Positions 34,995 through 44,500 of a stretch of DNA of 64,000 nucleotides are shown piece after piece. The DNA is taken from contig NZ_LAPV01000147.1 in the NCBI RefSeq assembly GCF_000971275.1, positions 1 through 64,000 of the forward strand, in the 5' to 3' direction. Position 1 is the stretch's first letter. Each line of letters starts with the position of its first letter. The notes under the pieces were generated by a model. That model was given only the letters and a program-made list of their open reading frames with translations, was not told the origin of the DNA and searched no databases. This stretch comes from Devosia psychrophila. GTDB taxonomy: Bacteria > Pseudomonadota > Alphaproteobacteria > Rhizobiales > Devosiaceae. The position numbers and the translations under genes are program-made.

Positions 34995-36035
34995 TCAGCC
35001 GGTGAGCCTGCCGATGGCCGAGAAGATCGCGCCAGTCGCGAAAACATCGACATAGCGGCGGGACTGGAAGTAACCGTTGAGCGAAATACGCGGCAAAGCG
35101 TGTGGCGTCTTCGCGTGGCGCGCATAGAGCCCGCCGGGGCGCGTGGTGACGGCGGAGCGGAAACCGAGCTCCTGCGCCAGGTCGAATTCGCGCTGACCGG
35201 CCGATAGCGGTCCGCCAAGTGGATACGAGAGATGGATCGGGCGCTGGCCGAACTGCGCCATCAGGATATCGGCAGATTGCACGATTTCGTTACGGGCCTT
35301 CTCCAGCGGCAGCTTGGCCAGTTCGTAGTGATGCACGGTGTGGGCGCCGATGGTGCAAAGGGGATCGCCGGCAAACAGCCGCAGCTCCTGCCAGTCCATG
35401 ATCAGCTCGCGGCATTGCTTGTCGAGGTCATAGCCATATGAGGTGGCAAAACTGCGCACCAGCTTGACCCGTTCGGCCTCGGGCATGTTGCGCATCTGCC
35501 AGTATAGCGCATTGAAGGCCTCGGCTTTTTCCGAGGTGGTCAGCGTATCGACATAGTCGGTTTCGCCACCCGAAGTCAGCGCGATGGCCTCCTGACGGGC
35601 GATGATGTCCTCGATCGCCTGCCACCACAGCTCGCCGACGCCATCGACCATCGCGGTCGGCACATAGAGCGTGAACGGCGCCTCATGCCGACGCAGGATC
35701 GGCAGCGCGTGGCGAAGGTTGTCCTTGTAGGCGTCATCGAAGGTCAGCACCACGAACCGCTTGCCGGGTTTGGGCGCCGCCAGTCGTTCGAGCGCTTCGT
35801 CGAGAGACACTATGTCGAGATCGAGATCGCGCACTCGCTCGATGACATAGTCGAGAAAGTCTGGCTGCACCTGCAGGATCGCATTGGGCGAAAAATCCGC
35901 AGGCTCATCCGGCAGCACGCGATGCAGGGTGAAAATCACCCCACGCGACGATGACAAGCTGCGGATAAGATGGGGCAGCCGCGACAGCCACATTGCCTCG
36001 AACATGGCCCGGATGGCCGTATATTTCATCGACAT
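34995..36035 (-). CDS. Polysaccharide deacetylase family protein (NodB-like)
   Basis: A 346-residue NodB-type carbohydrate esterase. Conserved blocks are VVLTFDDAYKDNLRHALPIL (catalytic Asp and metal Asp), IGAHTVHHYELAKLP (metal His residues) and HLSYPLGGP. No signal peptide is evident, so it may act at the inner face or on a lipid-linked intermediate. It starts 13 bases after the stop of the ExoP-like gene, so both are probably co-transcribed. Likely de-N- or de-O-acetylates a sugar of the exopolysaccharide. Confidence 0.85.
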   Translation of the reverse strand: MSMKYTAIRAMFEAMWLSRLPHLIRSLSSSRGVIFTLHRVLPDEPADFSPNAILQVQPDFLDYVIERVRDLDLDIVSLDEALERLAAPKPGKRFVVLTFDDAYKDNLRHALPILRRHEAPFTLYVPTAMVDGVGELWWQAIEDIIARQEAIALTSGGETDYVDTLTTSEKAEAFNALYWQMRNMPEAERVKLVRSFATSYGYDLDKQCRELIMDWQELRLFAGDPLCTIGAHTVHHYELAKLPLEKARNEIVQSADILMAQFGQRPIHLSYPLGGPLSAGQREFDLAQELGFRSAVTTRPGGLYARHAKTPHALPRISLNGYFQSRRYVDVFATGAIFSAIGRLTG

Positions 36036-36048
36036 GCGACGGTTCCCG

Positions 36049-38316
36049 TCAGGCGGCAACCCGGGTGGGGGCGGTCGCGACTTCGCAACGCTCAAAGCCC
36101 GCATCGAGCAGCATCTGGCGTTTTTCAGCGACCGCATTGAGATCGTCGTTCGGCCCGGCAACCAGCACCAGCCGGCCGTCGATACCGCTGAAGAACGGCA
36201 AGCTTGAGTTCATGCCGACACGACCCGTTATAAGCACGACAACCTCATAAATGTCGCCCAGAGCCTCAACCAAAGTCAGTGGCTTGGTGGAGCTGCGAGA
36301 CAGCACACGGCCGGTGCCCCACGGCACTTCGGCAAAGCTGTTATCGGCCGACTTGTGCACGACATCGCCAAAGCTGGCGGTATCGGCGCTTAGATCGGTG
36401 AGGCCAGGTGCGTCGGCAATGCGGGCGCTGCCGGCATCGACAAGAGCCACGCTCAAGCCGCGGGCGAGAGCGTCCTCGGCGAGTTCTTCCGCCAGCAGTT
36501 CGCAGTCTGCGTTGGCATTGGTGGCCGCGAGGATGACCAGATGCGTGCGACCCAGCACAAGGTCCGAAGCCAGCTCGGAAAACTGCACCAGACTTACAGC
36601 CGGGCGCGGCGGCGTGGCGACTGTTGCGACTGGCTCAGGAGCCTTGGGCGCAACCTCATGCTCGACCTTCGCAGCGATTTGGCCCCGCATGTTTGCAAGA
36701 CGCGAGAAGCGCTGCTTGAAGCCTTGAATAGCTGGCTCCTGCACCGGGGCGTCGTCGATGACGGCAACAGGCTCGACCTCTGCAAGTGTCACGTATGGAG
36801 CTTCAGGCTGCGCAACGGCATAGGCATCGGGGTAATCTACGGCTGCGTCCGGCTCCATTTCCTCGGCGACAACTGCAGCTTCGTCGAGTTCGTCCTGCTC
36901 CTCAGGCGGGCGCACCTTCACGATGGCACGGCCGGACGTCAGGTCGCCAAATATCACCAGGCCAACCTGGACTGCGAGTGACACAAAGCCGACCGATATC
37001 AGCAGCAGCGCGGTCTTTGGCGAGGCTGGGGTAACCGACGGGGCGGCAATGCTGACGACGCGCACGTCGGGTAGCGCCGAATTGGTATCGGTGCGGGACA
37101 CGGCTTCGCTGTAGCGCTGCAGATAGCCTTCCAGCAAATCGCGCTGTGCCTTGGCCTCGCGCTGCAATGCGTCGAGGGTGACGGTGTCCTGCGTCACGCT
37201 CGACGAAGACGACTTGGCGCGGGTCAGGTCAGCCTGCAGCGAAGCCTCCAGCCCGGCTTCGACCTGAGCCTCGGCTTCGAGCGCATCGGCAACGCGACGC
37301 CCCTCGATGCCGATCTGCTTATCCAGCTCGGCAATCTGTGCAGTGAGTGCCTGAATGGCGGGATGGTTGTTTAGCAAGGTTGCGGCGCGCTGGGCTTTCT
37401 CGCCCTGCAGGCGGCCCTTCTCTTGGCTAAGCTGCTGGATCACCACGGAACCACGCACGTCGGCGACGCCATCGATCGACTGTCCGTTTCCGAGCATCGT
37501 GCGGATCAGGGCCGCACGCGACAGCGCCGTGTTCTTGCGCTCCTGCGCAGCGGTAATCTGGGAGGCGACAGCAGAGACCTGCTGATCGGCCAGGCTGGTG
37601 TTGTTCGAGCCAATAAACAGGTCATTGTCGACCTTGAAGTTGGCAACTGCCGTTTCGGCGTCGGTCACCGTGATGCGCAGCTTCGCAATCTCGTCGCGCA
37701 GCCAGGCCGATGCCTCGGCGGTATCGGAGAGCGACAGTTCGGCGCGGCGGGTTACGTGTGCATTGGCAACGGCATTGGCGATATCGGCCGCCAGCTGCGG
37801 ATCGGTCGAGCTGACGACAACGGAGATCAGGCGTGAGTCCCGCTCCTGGCTGACGTTCAGGCGTTCATAGAGGGAATTGAGCACGGTTTCGTCGATGCTC
37901 ATGGGCGTCGATGCGCCGCGGCCCAACAGGCGCGTAACCATGCTCATCGGGGAGAAGCCGCCGCTACCGGCGCCGTTGAATTCGGGCACCGAGCGCAGAT
38001 CAAGCAGGTCTATGACCTTGAGCAGCGTATCGCGCGACTTGATCAGCTCGATCTGGCTGGAAACCACACCGGCCTCGCCGCCGCTCGATGATGGCGCCTG
38101 CTCGTTGAGGGCACGCGAGTAGACGTTGCCGCGGGGCTCAACCAAAATCGACGCCGAGGAGTCGTAGGAGCGCGGCACGAAGAGGAGCAGGACAAACGTC
38201 AGCGCCAGCAGCGCCAGCGTAACCAGCAAAATTCTTGGGAGGCGCTGCACGACACCGCCAAACAGTGCGGCGACGTCGATGCGCGCATCCTGCGCCTCTG
38301 GTGACTCGTAGGTCAT
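36049..38316 (-). CDS. Exopolysaccharide co-polymerase (ExoP/Wzz-like) with degenerate kinase domain
   Basis: A 755-residue inner-membrane protein. Order: cytoplasmic start, TM1 (about 29-47), Wzz-type periplasmic domain with coiled coils, GNVR-like segment (LQREAKAQRDLLEGYLQRY), TM2 in the middle of the protein, an acidic linker and a C-terminal ParA-like domain. The last lacks a Walker A motif: where GEGKS is expected the chain reads ILAATNANADCELLAEELAE. No tyrosine-rich tail is seen. So it should control chain length or export without being an active tyrosine kinase. It is divergent to the Wza-like gene. Confidence 0.85.
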   Translation of the reverse strand: MTYESPEAQDARIDVAALFGGVVQRLPRILLVTLALLALTFVLLLFVPRSYDSSASILVEPRGNVYSRALNEQAPSSSGGEAGVVSSQIELIKSRDTLLKVIDLLDLRSVPEFNGAGSGGFSPMSMVTRLLGRGASTPMSIDETVLNSLYERLNVSQERDSRLISVVVSSTDPQLAADIANAVANAHVTRRAELSLSDTAEASAWLRDEIAKLRITVTDAETAVANFKVDNDLFIGSNNTSLADQQVSAVASQITAAQERKNTALSRAALIRTMLGNGQSIDGVADVRGSVVIQQLSQEKGRLQGEKAQRAATLLNNHPAIQALTAQIAELDKQIGIEGRRVADALEAEAQVEAGLEASLQADLTRAKSSSSSVTQDTVTLDALQREAKAQRDLLEGYLQRYSEAVSRTDTNSALPDVRVVSIAAPSVTPASPKTALLLISVGFVSLAVQVGLVIFGDLTSGRAIVKVRPPEEQDELDEAAVVAEEMEPDAAVDYPDAYAVAQPEAPYVTLAEVEPVAVIDDAPVQEPAIQGFKQRFSRLANMRGQIAAKVEHEVAPKAPEPVATVATPPRPAVSLVQFSELASDLVLGRTHLVILAATNANADCELLAEELAEDALARGLSVALVDAGSARIADAPGLTDLSADTASFGDVVHKSADNSFAEVPWGTGRVLSRSSTKPLTLVEALGDIYEVVVLITGRVGMNSSLPFFSGIDGRLVLVAGPNDDLNAVAEKRQMLLDAGFERCEVATAPTRVAA

Positions 38317-38461
38317 TTTGCTTCCTCGGTTATCGCCTCAGTTATTGTCACCGCGTAGTAAGTATTTGGTAAACGCGCCGCAGAGATAGCAGACGGCGCG
38401 AAGGGCTTTATTAACCAAGACAAGAGAGAGTGGCGGCATTGTAAAAGTGCGTGAGAGTGGA

Positions 38462-39013
38462 ATGCGCTGGTTACCCCTACTTGCCCTAGCCCTGTTGCCG
38501 CCGCTTGCCGGCTGCGCCACTACACGCCCTGCCAGTTACCTGGTGGAGACCAAGGGGCCGTATCAACTCGACACCGGTGACGCCCTGCGCGTCAGCGTTT
38601 ATGGCGATGCCGAACTCAGCAACACCTATCGCGTCGATGACAGCGGTTCGATCGCATTCCCGCTCGTCGGCCCCGTGCAGGTACGTGGCGCCACGACCAA
38701 AGTCGCCGCCGGTCGCGTCGCTGCGGCCCTGGCCAATGGCTATATGCGCAATCCTGATGTTGCAGTGGAAGTCGCCGAATACCGGCCCTTCTTCATCCAG
38801 GGCGAGATCAAGAATGCCGGCCAGTTCCAGTATGTTTATGGCATGACCGTTCGATCCGCGATCAGCACATCCGGCGGCTTTTCCGACACCGCAGATCGCG
38901 ACCGTGCCGTGGTGTATCGCCGCCAGGACGACCAGATGGTCAAGGGTACTGTCGATATGGATTTCCCGCTTTATCCGGGTGATACCGTCGTCATTCTCGA
39001 ACGCTGGTTCTAA
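38462..39013 (+). CDS. Polysaccharide export lipoprotein (Wza/ExoF-like)
   Basis: A 183-residue protein with a lipobox (LAGC near residue 17). The Poly_export domain follows: YQLDTGDALRVSVYGDAELSNTYRVDDSGSIAFPLVG, then a SLBB-like part (FFIQGEIKNAGQFQYVYGMTVRSAI). It is shorter than full Wza, lacking the second and third SLBB domains, as in alphaproteobacterial ExoF-type proteins. It is an outer-membrane or periplasmic part of the export channel. The ATG at 38462 gives the best signal sequence. Confidence 0.87.
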   Translation: MRWLPLLALALLPPLAGCATTRPASYLVETKGPYQLDTGDALRVSVYGDAELSNTYRVDDSGSIAFPLVGPVQVRGATTKVAAGRVAAALANGYMRNPDVAVEVAEYRPFFIQGEIKNAGQFQYVYGMTVRSAISTSGGFSDTADRDRAVVYRRQDDQMVKGTVDMDFPLYPGDTVVILERWF

Positions 39014-39014
39014 A

Positions 39015-40148
39015 GTGCCTGCCGGACCGGGGTTGCGCATCCTTCAGGTGATGCGGGCGCCGGTCGGCGGCCTGTTCCGCCATGTGGCAGACCTGACGCG
39101 GGAGCTGACCGCGCGCGGCCACAGTGTGGGCCTCGTCGTGGATAGCCTGGCCAATGATGCCCAGACCGAGAGCAGGCTGAGCGACCTGCTGCCCCACGCC
39201 GCTTTGGGCATTCACCGCTTTGCAATGCCGCGCCTGCTGGGTCGCGGTGATCTCACCACACCGTTTGCCGTGCGCAGGCTGGCGCGCGCTCTCGACATCG
39301 ACGTCATGCACGGCCACGGCGCCAAGGGCGGTTTTTACGCCCGCCTGGCCCGTCTTGCCGGCAGCAAAGCTGCGGCGCTTTATACGCCTCACGGCGGCGT
39401 GCTGCACTTTTCCACGAGCTCGGTCTCCGGACGGATTTTTCATCGGCTCGAACGCGCGTTGATGGCGCAGACCGGCGCGATCATTTTCGAAAGCGCCTAT
39501 GCGCAGACCATCTATTCGGCGCTAATCGGAGCTCCCACCTGCCCAACCGAGGTCATTCACAATGGCCTCGCGCCCGAAGAATTTGTGCCGGTCACCGCTT
39601 TGCCCGACGCTGCCGATTTCGCCTTCGTCGGCGAATTGCGCGAGCTCAAGGGCATTCATGTCCTGATCGACGCATTGGTGGGTCTGAGCCTGCCGGATAC
39701 TCGACCCGCGACGCTGGTGATGGCCGGGGACGGCGCCGCCCGCGCCGAACTCGAAGCCCGGATTTCCAAGCTCAACCTGTCGCAGCGCGTTACCCTGCTC
39801 GGCGCCCAGCCGGCTCGTCCAACGTTTGCCAAGGGCCGCATCGCCGTAGTGCCCTCCCTGGCAGAGTCCCTGCCCTATGTGGTGCTGGAGGCCGCGGCCG
39901 CCCGCTTGCCGGTCATCGCGACGCGTGTCGGCGGCATTCCCGAAATCTTCGGCCCGACCGCAAACAGCCTGGTGCCGGCCGGCGATGTAGCCGCTTTGCG
40001 GGCTGCAATGCAGGCCGCGCTCGACCAACCCGCGCAAGCCGAAGCCGAAATGGAAACCCGTCTGCGGCATATCGAGCAGAACTTCTCGCTGTCGGTCATG
40101 GCAGACGGTATCGAGGCGCTTTATCAGACGGTGTTGGGTAGAGCTTAG
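39015..40148 (+). CDS. Glycosyltransferase family 4
   Basis: A 377-residue GT-B enzyme. The N-terminal part is LRILQVMRAPVGGLFRHVADLTREL, typical of GT4 acceptor domains. The donor part has FVGELRELKGIHVLIDAL and the EX7E-like region VVPSLAESLPYVVLEAAAARLPVIATRVGGIPEI. It begins with GTG one base after the Wza-like gene stop, so it is in the same operon. It should add a sugar to the growing lipid-linked repeat unit in the cytoplasm. Confidence 0.87.
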   Translation: MPAGPGLRILQVMRAPVGGLFRHVADLTRELTARGHSVGLVVDSLANDAQTESRLSDLLPHAALGIHRFAMPRLLGRGDLTTPFAVRRLARALDIDVMHGHGAKGGFYARLARLAGSKAAALYTPHGGVLHFSTSSVSGRIFHRLERALMAQTGAIIFESAYAQTIYSALIGAPTCPTEVIHNGLAPEEFVPVTALPDAADFAFVGELRELKGIHVLIDALVGLSLPDTRPATLVMAGDGAARAELEARISKLNLSQRVTLLGAQPARPTFAKGRIAVVPSLAESLPYVVLEAAAARLPVIATRVGGIPEIFGPTANSLVPAGDVAALRAAMQAALDQPAQAEAEMETRLRHIEQNFSLSVMADGIEALYQTVLGRA

Positions 40149-40220
40149 TCGGTCAACTTCACCGACTTTAAACCCCTTGGCGCCAGAATGGGCGCTAGAA
40201 TTCCTTGCCGGAAGCGTCCC

Positions 40221-41741
40221 ATGTATCGAGTAGACCCCAAGCAGGCCGTGCTGGATCACGTATCCAAGCAGACCGCTGCCGGTGAATCCGGGCGGCAACT
40301 GTCGCCTCAGGCCGAATCCATCATTGCAGCTCCCGTCGAGCGCAGGATCTCCGGCGCGGTGGTTGCGGGCGTTGCCCAGGTCGTCGAGGCGGTGCTGCTG
40401 GCCCTGCTTGGCTACGGCATTTACGAGTTTTATGTCGAAATAGGCCACCCGGCCTTTTACATTCCCGTGATCCTGACCGCTTGCTTGCTTGCCAACGTGC
40501 TGTTCAACGCCGTTCGAGCGCATCGCATTGCCGCCTACCGCATGGTTTTCACCCAGCTTGGTCGTGTTCTGGTGGCCTGGACGGTGGTGATGACCATACT
40601 CACCGTCGGGCTGTTCCTGCTCAAGGCCGGTGATCATTTTTCGCGAGTCTGGCTCGTGGGTTGGTTCATCGGCGGCGCCGTTCTATTGCTCAGCTACCGG
40701 CTTGCCTTGCGCGCTTTGGTGCAGCGCTGGACCGCGCAAGGGCGCCTGCGTCGTCGCACCGTCGTGGTCGGCGGCGGCAAGGATGCCGAAAATCTGATCG
40801 AGCAAATCCGCGCCAGCGCCAGCCATGATATCGAGTTGCTCGGCCTGTTCGATGATCGCATCGATGACCGATCGCCCGAGACCGTTGCCGGCTATCCCAA
40901 GCTTGGCAAAGTGGTCGATCTGATCGAGTTCGCGCGTCGTACCCAGGTCGATCTTGTCATCGTGTCGATGCCGCTCTCGGCCGAAAAACGCGTGCTCGAC
41001 ATGCTGACCCAGCTCTGGGTGTTGCCGGTGGACATCCGGCTGTCCGCCCATATGAGCAAGCTCAAGTTCACCAACAAGGCCTATTCTTATGTCGGTGACA
41101 TAGCCGTTTTCGACATGGCTGACCGTCCGATCTCGGATTGGAACCTGGTCTTCAAGTGGGTGTTCGACAAGATCGTGGCGCTGACGGCGCTGATCCTTCT
41201 GTCGCCCATCATGCTGGCGACGGCGATTTCCATCAAGCTCGAGAGCCCTGGCCCGGTGTTCTTCCGGCAGAACCGGCATGGCTTCAACAACGAGTTGATC
41301 AAGATCTACAAGTTCCGCTCGATGCGAACCGACATGCTCGACGAGGCTGCCACCAAGCTGGTGACCAAGGGCGATGCGCGCGTCACGAAAGTCGGCAAAT
41401 TCATCCGCCGCACTTCCATCGACGAACTGCCGCAGTTGTTCAACGTGCTCAAAGGCGAGTTGTCCATTGTCGGACCACGGCCGCACGCGCTGCAGGCCAA
41501 AGCCGATAACCAGCTGTATTACGAAGCGGTCGAAGGCTACTTCGCGCGCCATCGCGTCAAACCGGGCATGACCGGCTGGGCCCAGATCAACGGGTGGCGC
41601 GGCGAGACCGACACGATCGACAAGATCATGAACCGGGTGAACCACGACCTTTATTACATTGAGCACTGGTCGATCTGGTTCGACGTCTACATCCTGGCCA
41701 TGACGCCGATCCGGCTGTTCGACTCGGAAAACGCCTACTGA
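40221..41741 (+). CDS. Undecaprenyl-phosphate sugar phosphotransferase (WcaJ/ExoY-like)
   Basis: A 506-residue polyprenyl glycosylphosphotransferase that starts repeat-unit assembly by moving a sugar-1-phosphate to undecaprenyl phosphate. The N-terminal part has four or so membrane helices, a Rossmann-like CoA-binding-type domain (TVVVGGGKDAENLIEQI), one more helix and the catalytic bacterial sugar transferase domain: SPGPVFFRQNRHGFNN, YKFRSMRTDM, RRTSIDELPQLFNVLKGELSIVGPRP and PGMTGWAQINGWRGETDT. The ATG at 40221 has GGAAG upstream. Confidence 0.92.
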   Translation: MYRVDPKQAVLDHVSKQTAAGESGRQLSPQAESIIAAPVERRISGAVVAGVAQVVEAVLLALLGYGIYEFYVEIGHPAFYIPVILTACLLANVLFNAVRAHRIAAYRMVFTQLGRVLVAWTVVMTILTVGLFLLKAGDHFSRVWLVGWFIGGAVLLLSYRLALRALVQRWTAQGRLRRRTVVVGGGKDAENLIEQIRASASHDIELLGLFDDRIDDRSPETVAGYPKLGKVVDLIEFARRTQVDLVIVSMPLSAEKRVLDMLTQLWVLPVDIRLSAHMSKLKFTNKAYSYVGDIAVFDMADRPISDWNLVFKWVFDKIVALTALILLSPIMLATAISIKLESPGPVFFRQNRHGFNNELIKIYKFRSMRTDMLDEAATKLVTKGDARVTKVGKFIRRTSIDELPQLFNVLKGELSIVGPRPHALQAKADNQLYYEAVEGYFARHRVKPGMTGWAQINGWRGETDTIDKIMNRVNHDLYYIEHWSIWFDVYILAMTPIRLFDSENAY

Positions 41742-43186
41742 TGAAAGCCGCCCTGCTCTCCGCTGCAGGCTTCATTGCCCTTGCCGTCCTGGGGATGGCT
41801 GGGTCTGCGCAGGCCGAAAGCGATATCTGCGTGGATTGCCTGCGGGTGCGGGTGGGGTCGCCCGTGGTCATCCGTGGGCCGTTTCCGGACGAGCTGGATG
41901 CAACTTTCACTGCGCTGAAACTGGCCGACGGATCGTTTCGCGGCTTCAGCGCCAATGGCGCTACCTACGCCATCGACGGCCCCACAATTTGGGACATGGG
42001 TGGCGAGCGCCGCGCCGTTCTGCGGGGTGGCGAGCCCGGAAGCATCAGCGATTGCGGGCGCTGGCTGACCTCCACCACGAGATCTGGCGACGAGGTGATT
42101 GGCCTGGTCCACCAGGAGCGCGACTGCGACTACGAAGTGGGGCGGACTGGAAAGTCGATGGCCATCGCCACATCGCCCGATGACGGCCTGAGCTGGAGCG
42201 AGCCACAAACAGTGATTACCGGCACCGACACGCTGCAGCCCGACAGGATCACCGGCGAGGGCGACTGCTCGATGGTCGATGGAATGGACGGCTATTTATA
42301 CGCTTATTGCCTGCGAAATTCCGACTGGCAGACCATCGTGGCCCGGGCGCCGCAAAGCGATTCAACGAACTGGCACAAGTATTACGAGGGCGGCTGGACC
42401 GAGCCGGGTCTCGGCGGCAAGGCGACGGCCATCGGGTTTCTCGGACCCGGTGCGGGCTATCTGCTGAATGATGGCTGGGTAGCCGCGGTTGCGACCGACC
42501 CCTGGTTTGGCGGCGTGCGATTGTCCCTGTCGGCGGACAAGATATCCTTCGTCGACCTCGACGAGCCGCTGCTCACCATCGACGGGTCCAACTGGGACCG
42601 GCCGGCAGAAACCGACCTGATCGCCTATGGCACCATTCTCAATCCGGATAATGGCAGCAACGCCGTCGATCAGGATTTCCTGCTGAGCTACATTTACGTG
42701 CCTCCCGGCAAGGGGTTCGAAAGCCGCTACCTCGTGTTCCACGAAGTATCAGTGACAGTTCAGGACATCCCGCTGCCAGTCCAGGCCGGGATGGCGCTGA
42801 CGCGCTGGTCGGATCCTGGGCAGCAAATCTATGTCACCTCCACCGGACCGCTGACCGGCGACCGGCAGGCCTATCGCCGCGACACGACTGTCGCCTACAT
42901 GCTGACCCGCGCGCCCGAAGGCATTGCGAGCGTCAAGTTTGCCGAGTGTTCAAGCAACTGGGCCGGGCATCTGGATCAGATGCTCGCCGCGGACGGCAGC
43001 TGTGGGGCCGGTGGCTATGACCGGGAGCGCACCGCCGGCTGGCTATTTGCCGATGAGCAACCGGATGCCGTGCCGGTGTATCGTTGCGTCAACGAGCAGG
43101 CGCGGACGCACTTTGCTTCGAGCGCGCCCGACTGCGAAGGGCTTGGAAACATGGAATTCCTGCTTGGCTATGGACTGGCCCCATGA
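41741..43186 (+). CDS. Secreted protein of unknown function in the exopolysaccharide operon
   Basis: A 481-residue protein with a Sec signal peptide (cleavage near AQA-E, residue 26). The mature part shows repeated sialidase/BNR-like strands, for example ATSPDDGLSWSEPQ and AAVATDPWFGGVRLSLSADKISF, which suggests a beta-propeller. Eight or more cysteines could form disulfides. The last 50 residues (VYRCVNEQARTHFASSAPDCEGLG) resemble cell-surface lectin-like tail repeats. The start overlaps the stop of the transferase gene, and the stop overlaps the next gene. It may bind, trim or modify the polymer outside the inner membrane. I do not recognise a named family. Confidence 0.65.
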   Translation: MKAALLSAAGFIALAVLGMAGSAQAESDICVDCLRVRVGSPVVIRGPFPDELDATFTALKLADGSFRGFSANGATYAIDGPTIWDMGGERRAVLRGGEPGSISDCGRWLTSTTRSGDEVIGLVHQERDCDYEVGRTGKSMAIATSPDDGLSWSEPQTVITGTDTLQPDRITGEGDCSMVDGMDGYLYAYCLRNSDWQTIVARAPQSDSTNWHKYYEGGWTEPGLGGKATAIGFLGPGAGYLLNDGWVAAVATDPWFGGVRLSLSADKISFVDLDEPLLTIDGSNWDRPAETDLIAYGTILNPDNGSNAVDQDFLLSYIYVPPGKGFESRYLVFHEVSVTVQDIPLPVQAGMALTRWSDPGQQIYVTSTGPLTGDRQAYRRDTTVAYMLTRAPEGIASVKFAECSSNWAGHLDQMLAADGSCGAGGYDRERTAGWLFADEQPDAVPVYRCVNEQARTHFASSAPDCEGLGNMEFLLGYGLAP

Positions 43187-44496
43187 GCATGACCGCCGAC
43201 AGCCGCAACGAAACGCACGCGGTCGGGGTGAGCCTCGACGGGTTGCGATTCGCCATTTTCTCGACGCGGAACATGGTGTTCCTGGTCGCCGTCCTCGCCA
43301 TGAACTACACGCTGATGCGGCCCTCGCCGGTCGATATGCTGTTCATCGGGTCGTTCCTGATCACCCTAATTCATATGACGTTGTTCAAGAAGCAGCAGGT
43401 GACGCGGCGCGCTATCATGCTCGTGCTGCTTTTGCTGGCATGGGTGGTGTCTTACTCGCTGGCGTCGTTTCCCCATATCTCCGAGGAGTTTGTCGCTTTC
43501 GAGCTGCTGGCCAAGACCTTTGCCATTTCGATCGGCGTGATCGGCGCCATTGTATCGATGAGCTGGAGCCGACGAAACTTCGAGACCTTCATGAAGGTCT
43601 ACATCTTTTCCTGCGTTATCGCCTCGATCCTCGGCACCATTGGCTTTCTGACCCAGATGGAACTGTTGACCTGGGACGGGCGCGCCAAGGGGCTCATCGA
43701 CGACCCCAACATGTATGGATCGTTCCTGATCCCGGCCGTGGTTTTCTGTGCCTACTTCCTGTCGCGCGGCCGGGATAGCAAGGTGCTGCTTAGTGGGGCG
43801 CTGGTGATTGTGCTGCTGGGCATTCTGCTCTCATTCTCGCGCATTGCCGTCGTCGCCTCGCTGTTCTGCCTGTTTGCCTACATCTTTTTCCACAACCGCG
43901 GCCACCCAAAGCGGCTGCTGCTGATTGTCGGCGGCCTTTTCGTAACCGGCATCGTGCTGTTCGTCTTTGCCAGTCTCACCTCGGCGGAGTTCACCGCCAA
44001 GCTGATGGATCGCCTGACCTTCGCCAAATCCTACGACCTCGGCGAGGAAGGCCGGTACCACCGCTATCTGCTGGTGTTGCCAATGATCGCCCAGAACCCA
44101 ATTGGGATCGGGGTGCTGCAGCTCGAGAAAATATTCCCGGAGCCCATCCACAACATCTGGCTCAGCTCCTTCGTCAACTACGGCTGGGGCGGCGGCATCG
44201 CTTATGTAACCATCGCAGTCGGCAGCGTGGTCGTATCGCTGCGGAATTACCGGCGGACAAAAAACGAACTCGCGATTGTGCTGCTCATCTCACTCGTGGG
44301 CATCATTTTCTGCTCGACGCTGCATGAGGGTGAACACTGGCGGCATTCATGGTTGTTCTACGGACTGGTATGGGGCTTTAACGCCTTCAATCCAGGCATG
44401 AGCGCCAAGCCGGTCGCGGCACGGCAGGCCGTGGCGAGCCAGCGTCCTCCCCCGCCCCGCACACGCGTGGCGACGGCGGCACGCCCTAACGGCTAA
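43183..44496 (+). CDS. O-antigen ligase/polymerase-like membrane protein (Wzy-type)
   Basis: A 437-residue protein with ten or more hydrophobic helices. It has the Wzy/WaaL pattern of a large periplasmic loop near the end: TFAKSYDLGEEGRYHRYLLVLPMIAQNPIGIG, then PEPIHNIWLSSFVNYGWGG. These hold the conserved Arg and His positions of O-antigen ligase-like proteins. The ATG overlaps the stop of the secreted-protein gene by four bases. Likely the polymerase of the exopolysaccharide. The last 40 residues are proline- and arginine-rich and cytoplasmic. Confidence 0.85.
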   Translation: MSMTADSRNETHAVGVSLDGLRFAIFSTRNMVFLVAVLAMNYTLMRPSPVDMLFIGSFLITLIHMTLFKKQQVTRRAIMLVLLLLAWVVSYSLASFPHISEEFVAFELLAKTFAISIGVIGAIVSMSWSRRNFETFMKVYIFSCVIASILGTIGFLTQMELLTWDGRAKGLIDDPNMYGSFLIPAVVFCAYFLSRGRDSKVLLSGALVIVLLGILLSFSRIAVVASLFCLFAYIFFHNRGHPKRLLLIVGGLFVTGIVLFVFASLTSAEFTAKLMDRLTFAKSYDLGEEGRYHRYLLVLPMIAQNPIGIGVLQLEKIFPEPIHNIWLSSFVNYGWGGGIAYVTIAVGSVVVSLRNYRRTKNELAIVLLISLVGIIFCSTLHEGEHWRHSWLFYGLVWGFNAFNPGMSAKPVAARQAVASQRPPPPRTRVATAARPNG

Positions 44497-44500
44497 TGGG

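Noticed and set aside
38486-40637. Long antisense frames over the Wza-like and glycosyltransferase genes
   Set aside because: Shadows of GC-rich coding sequence; histidine- and glycine-rich with no motifs.
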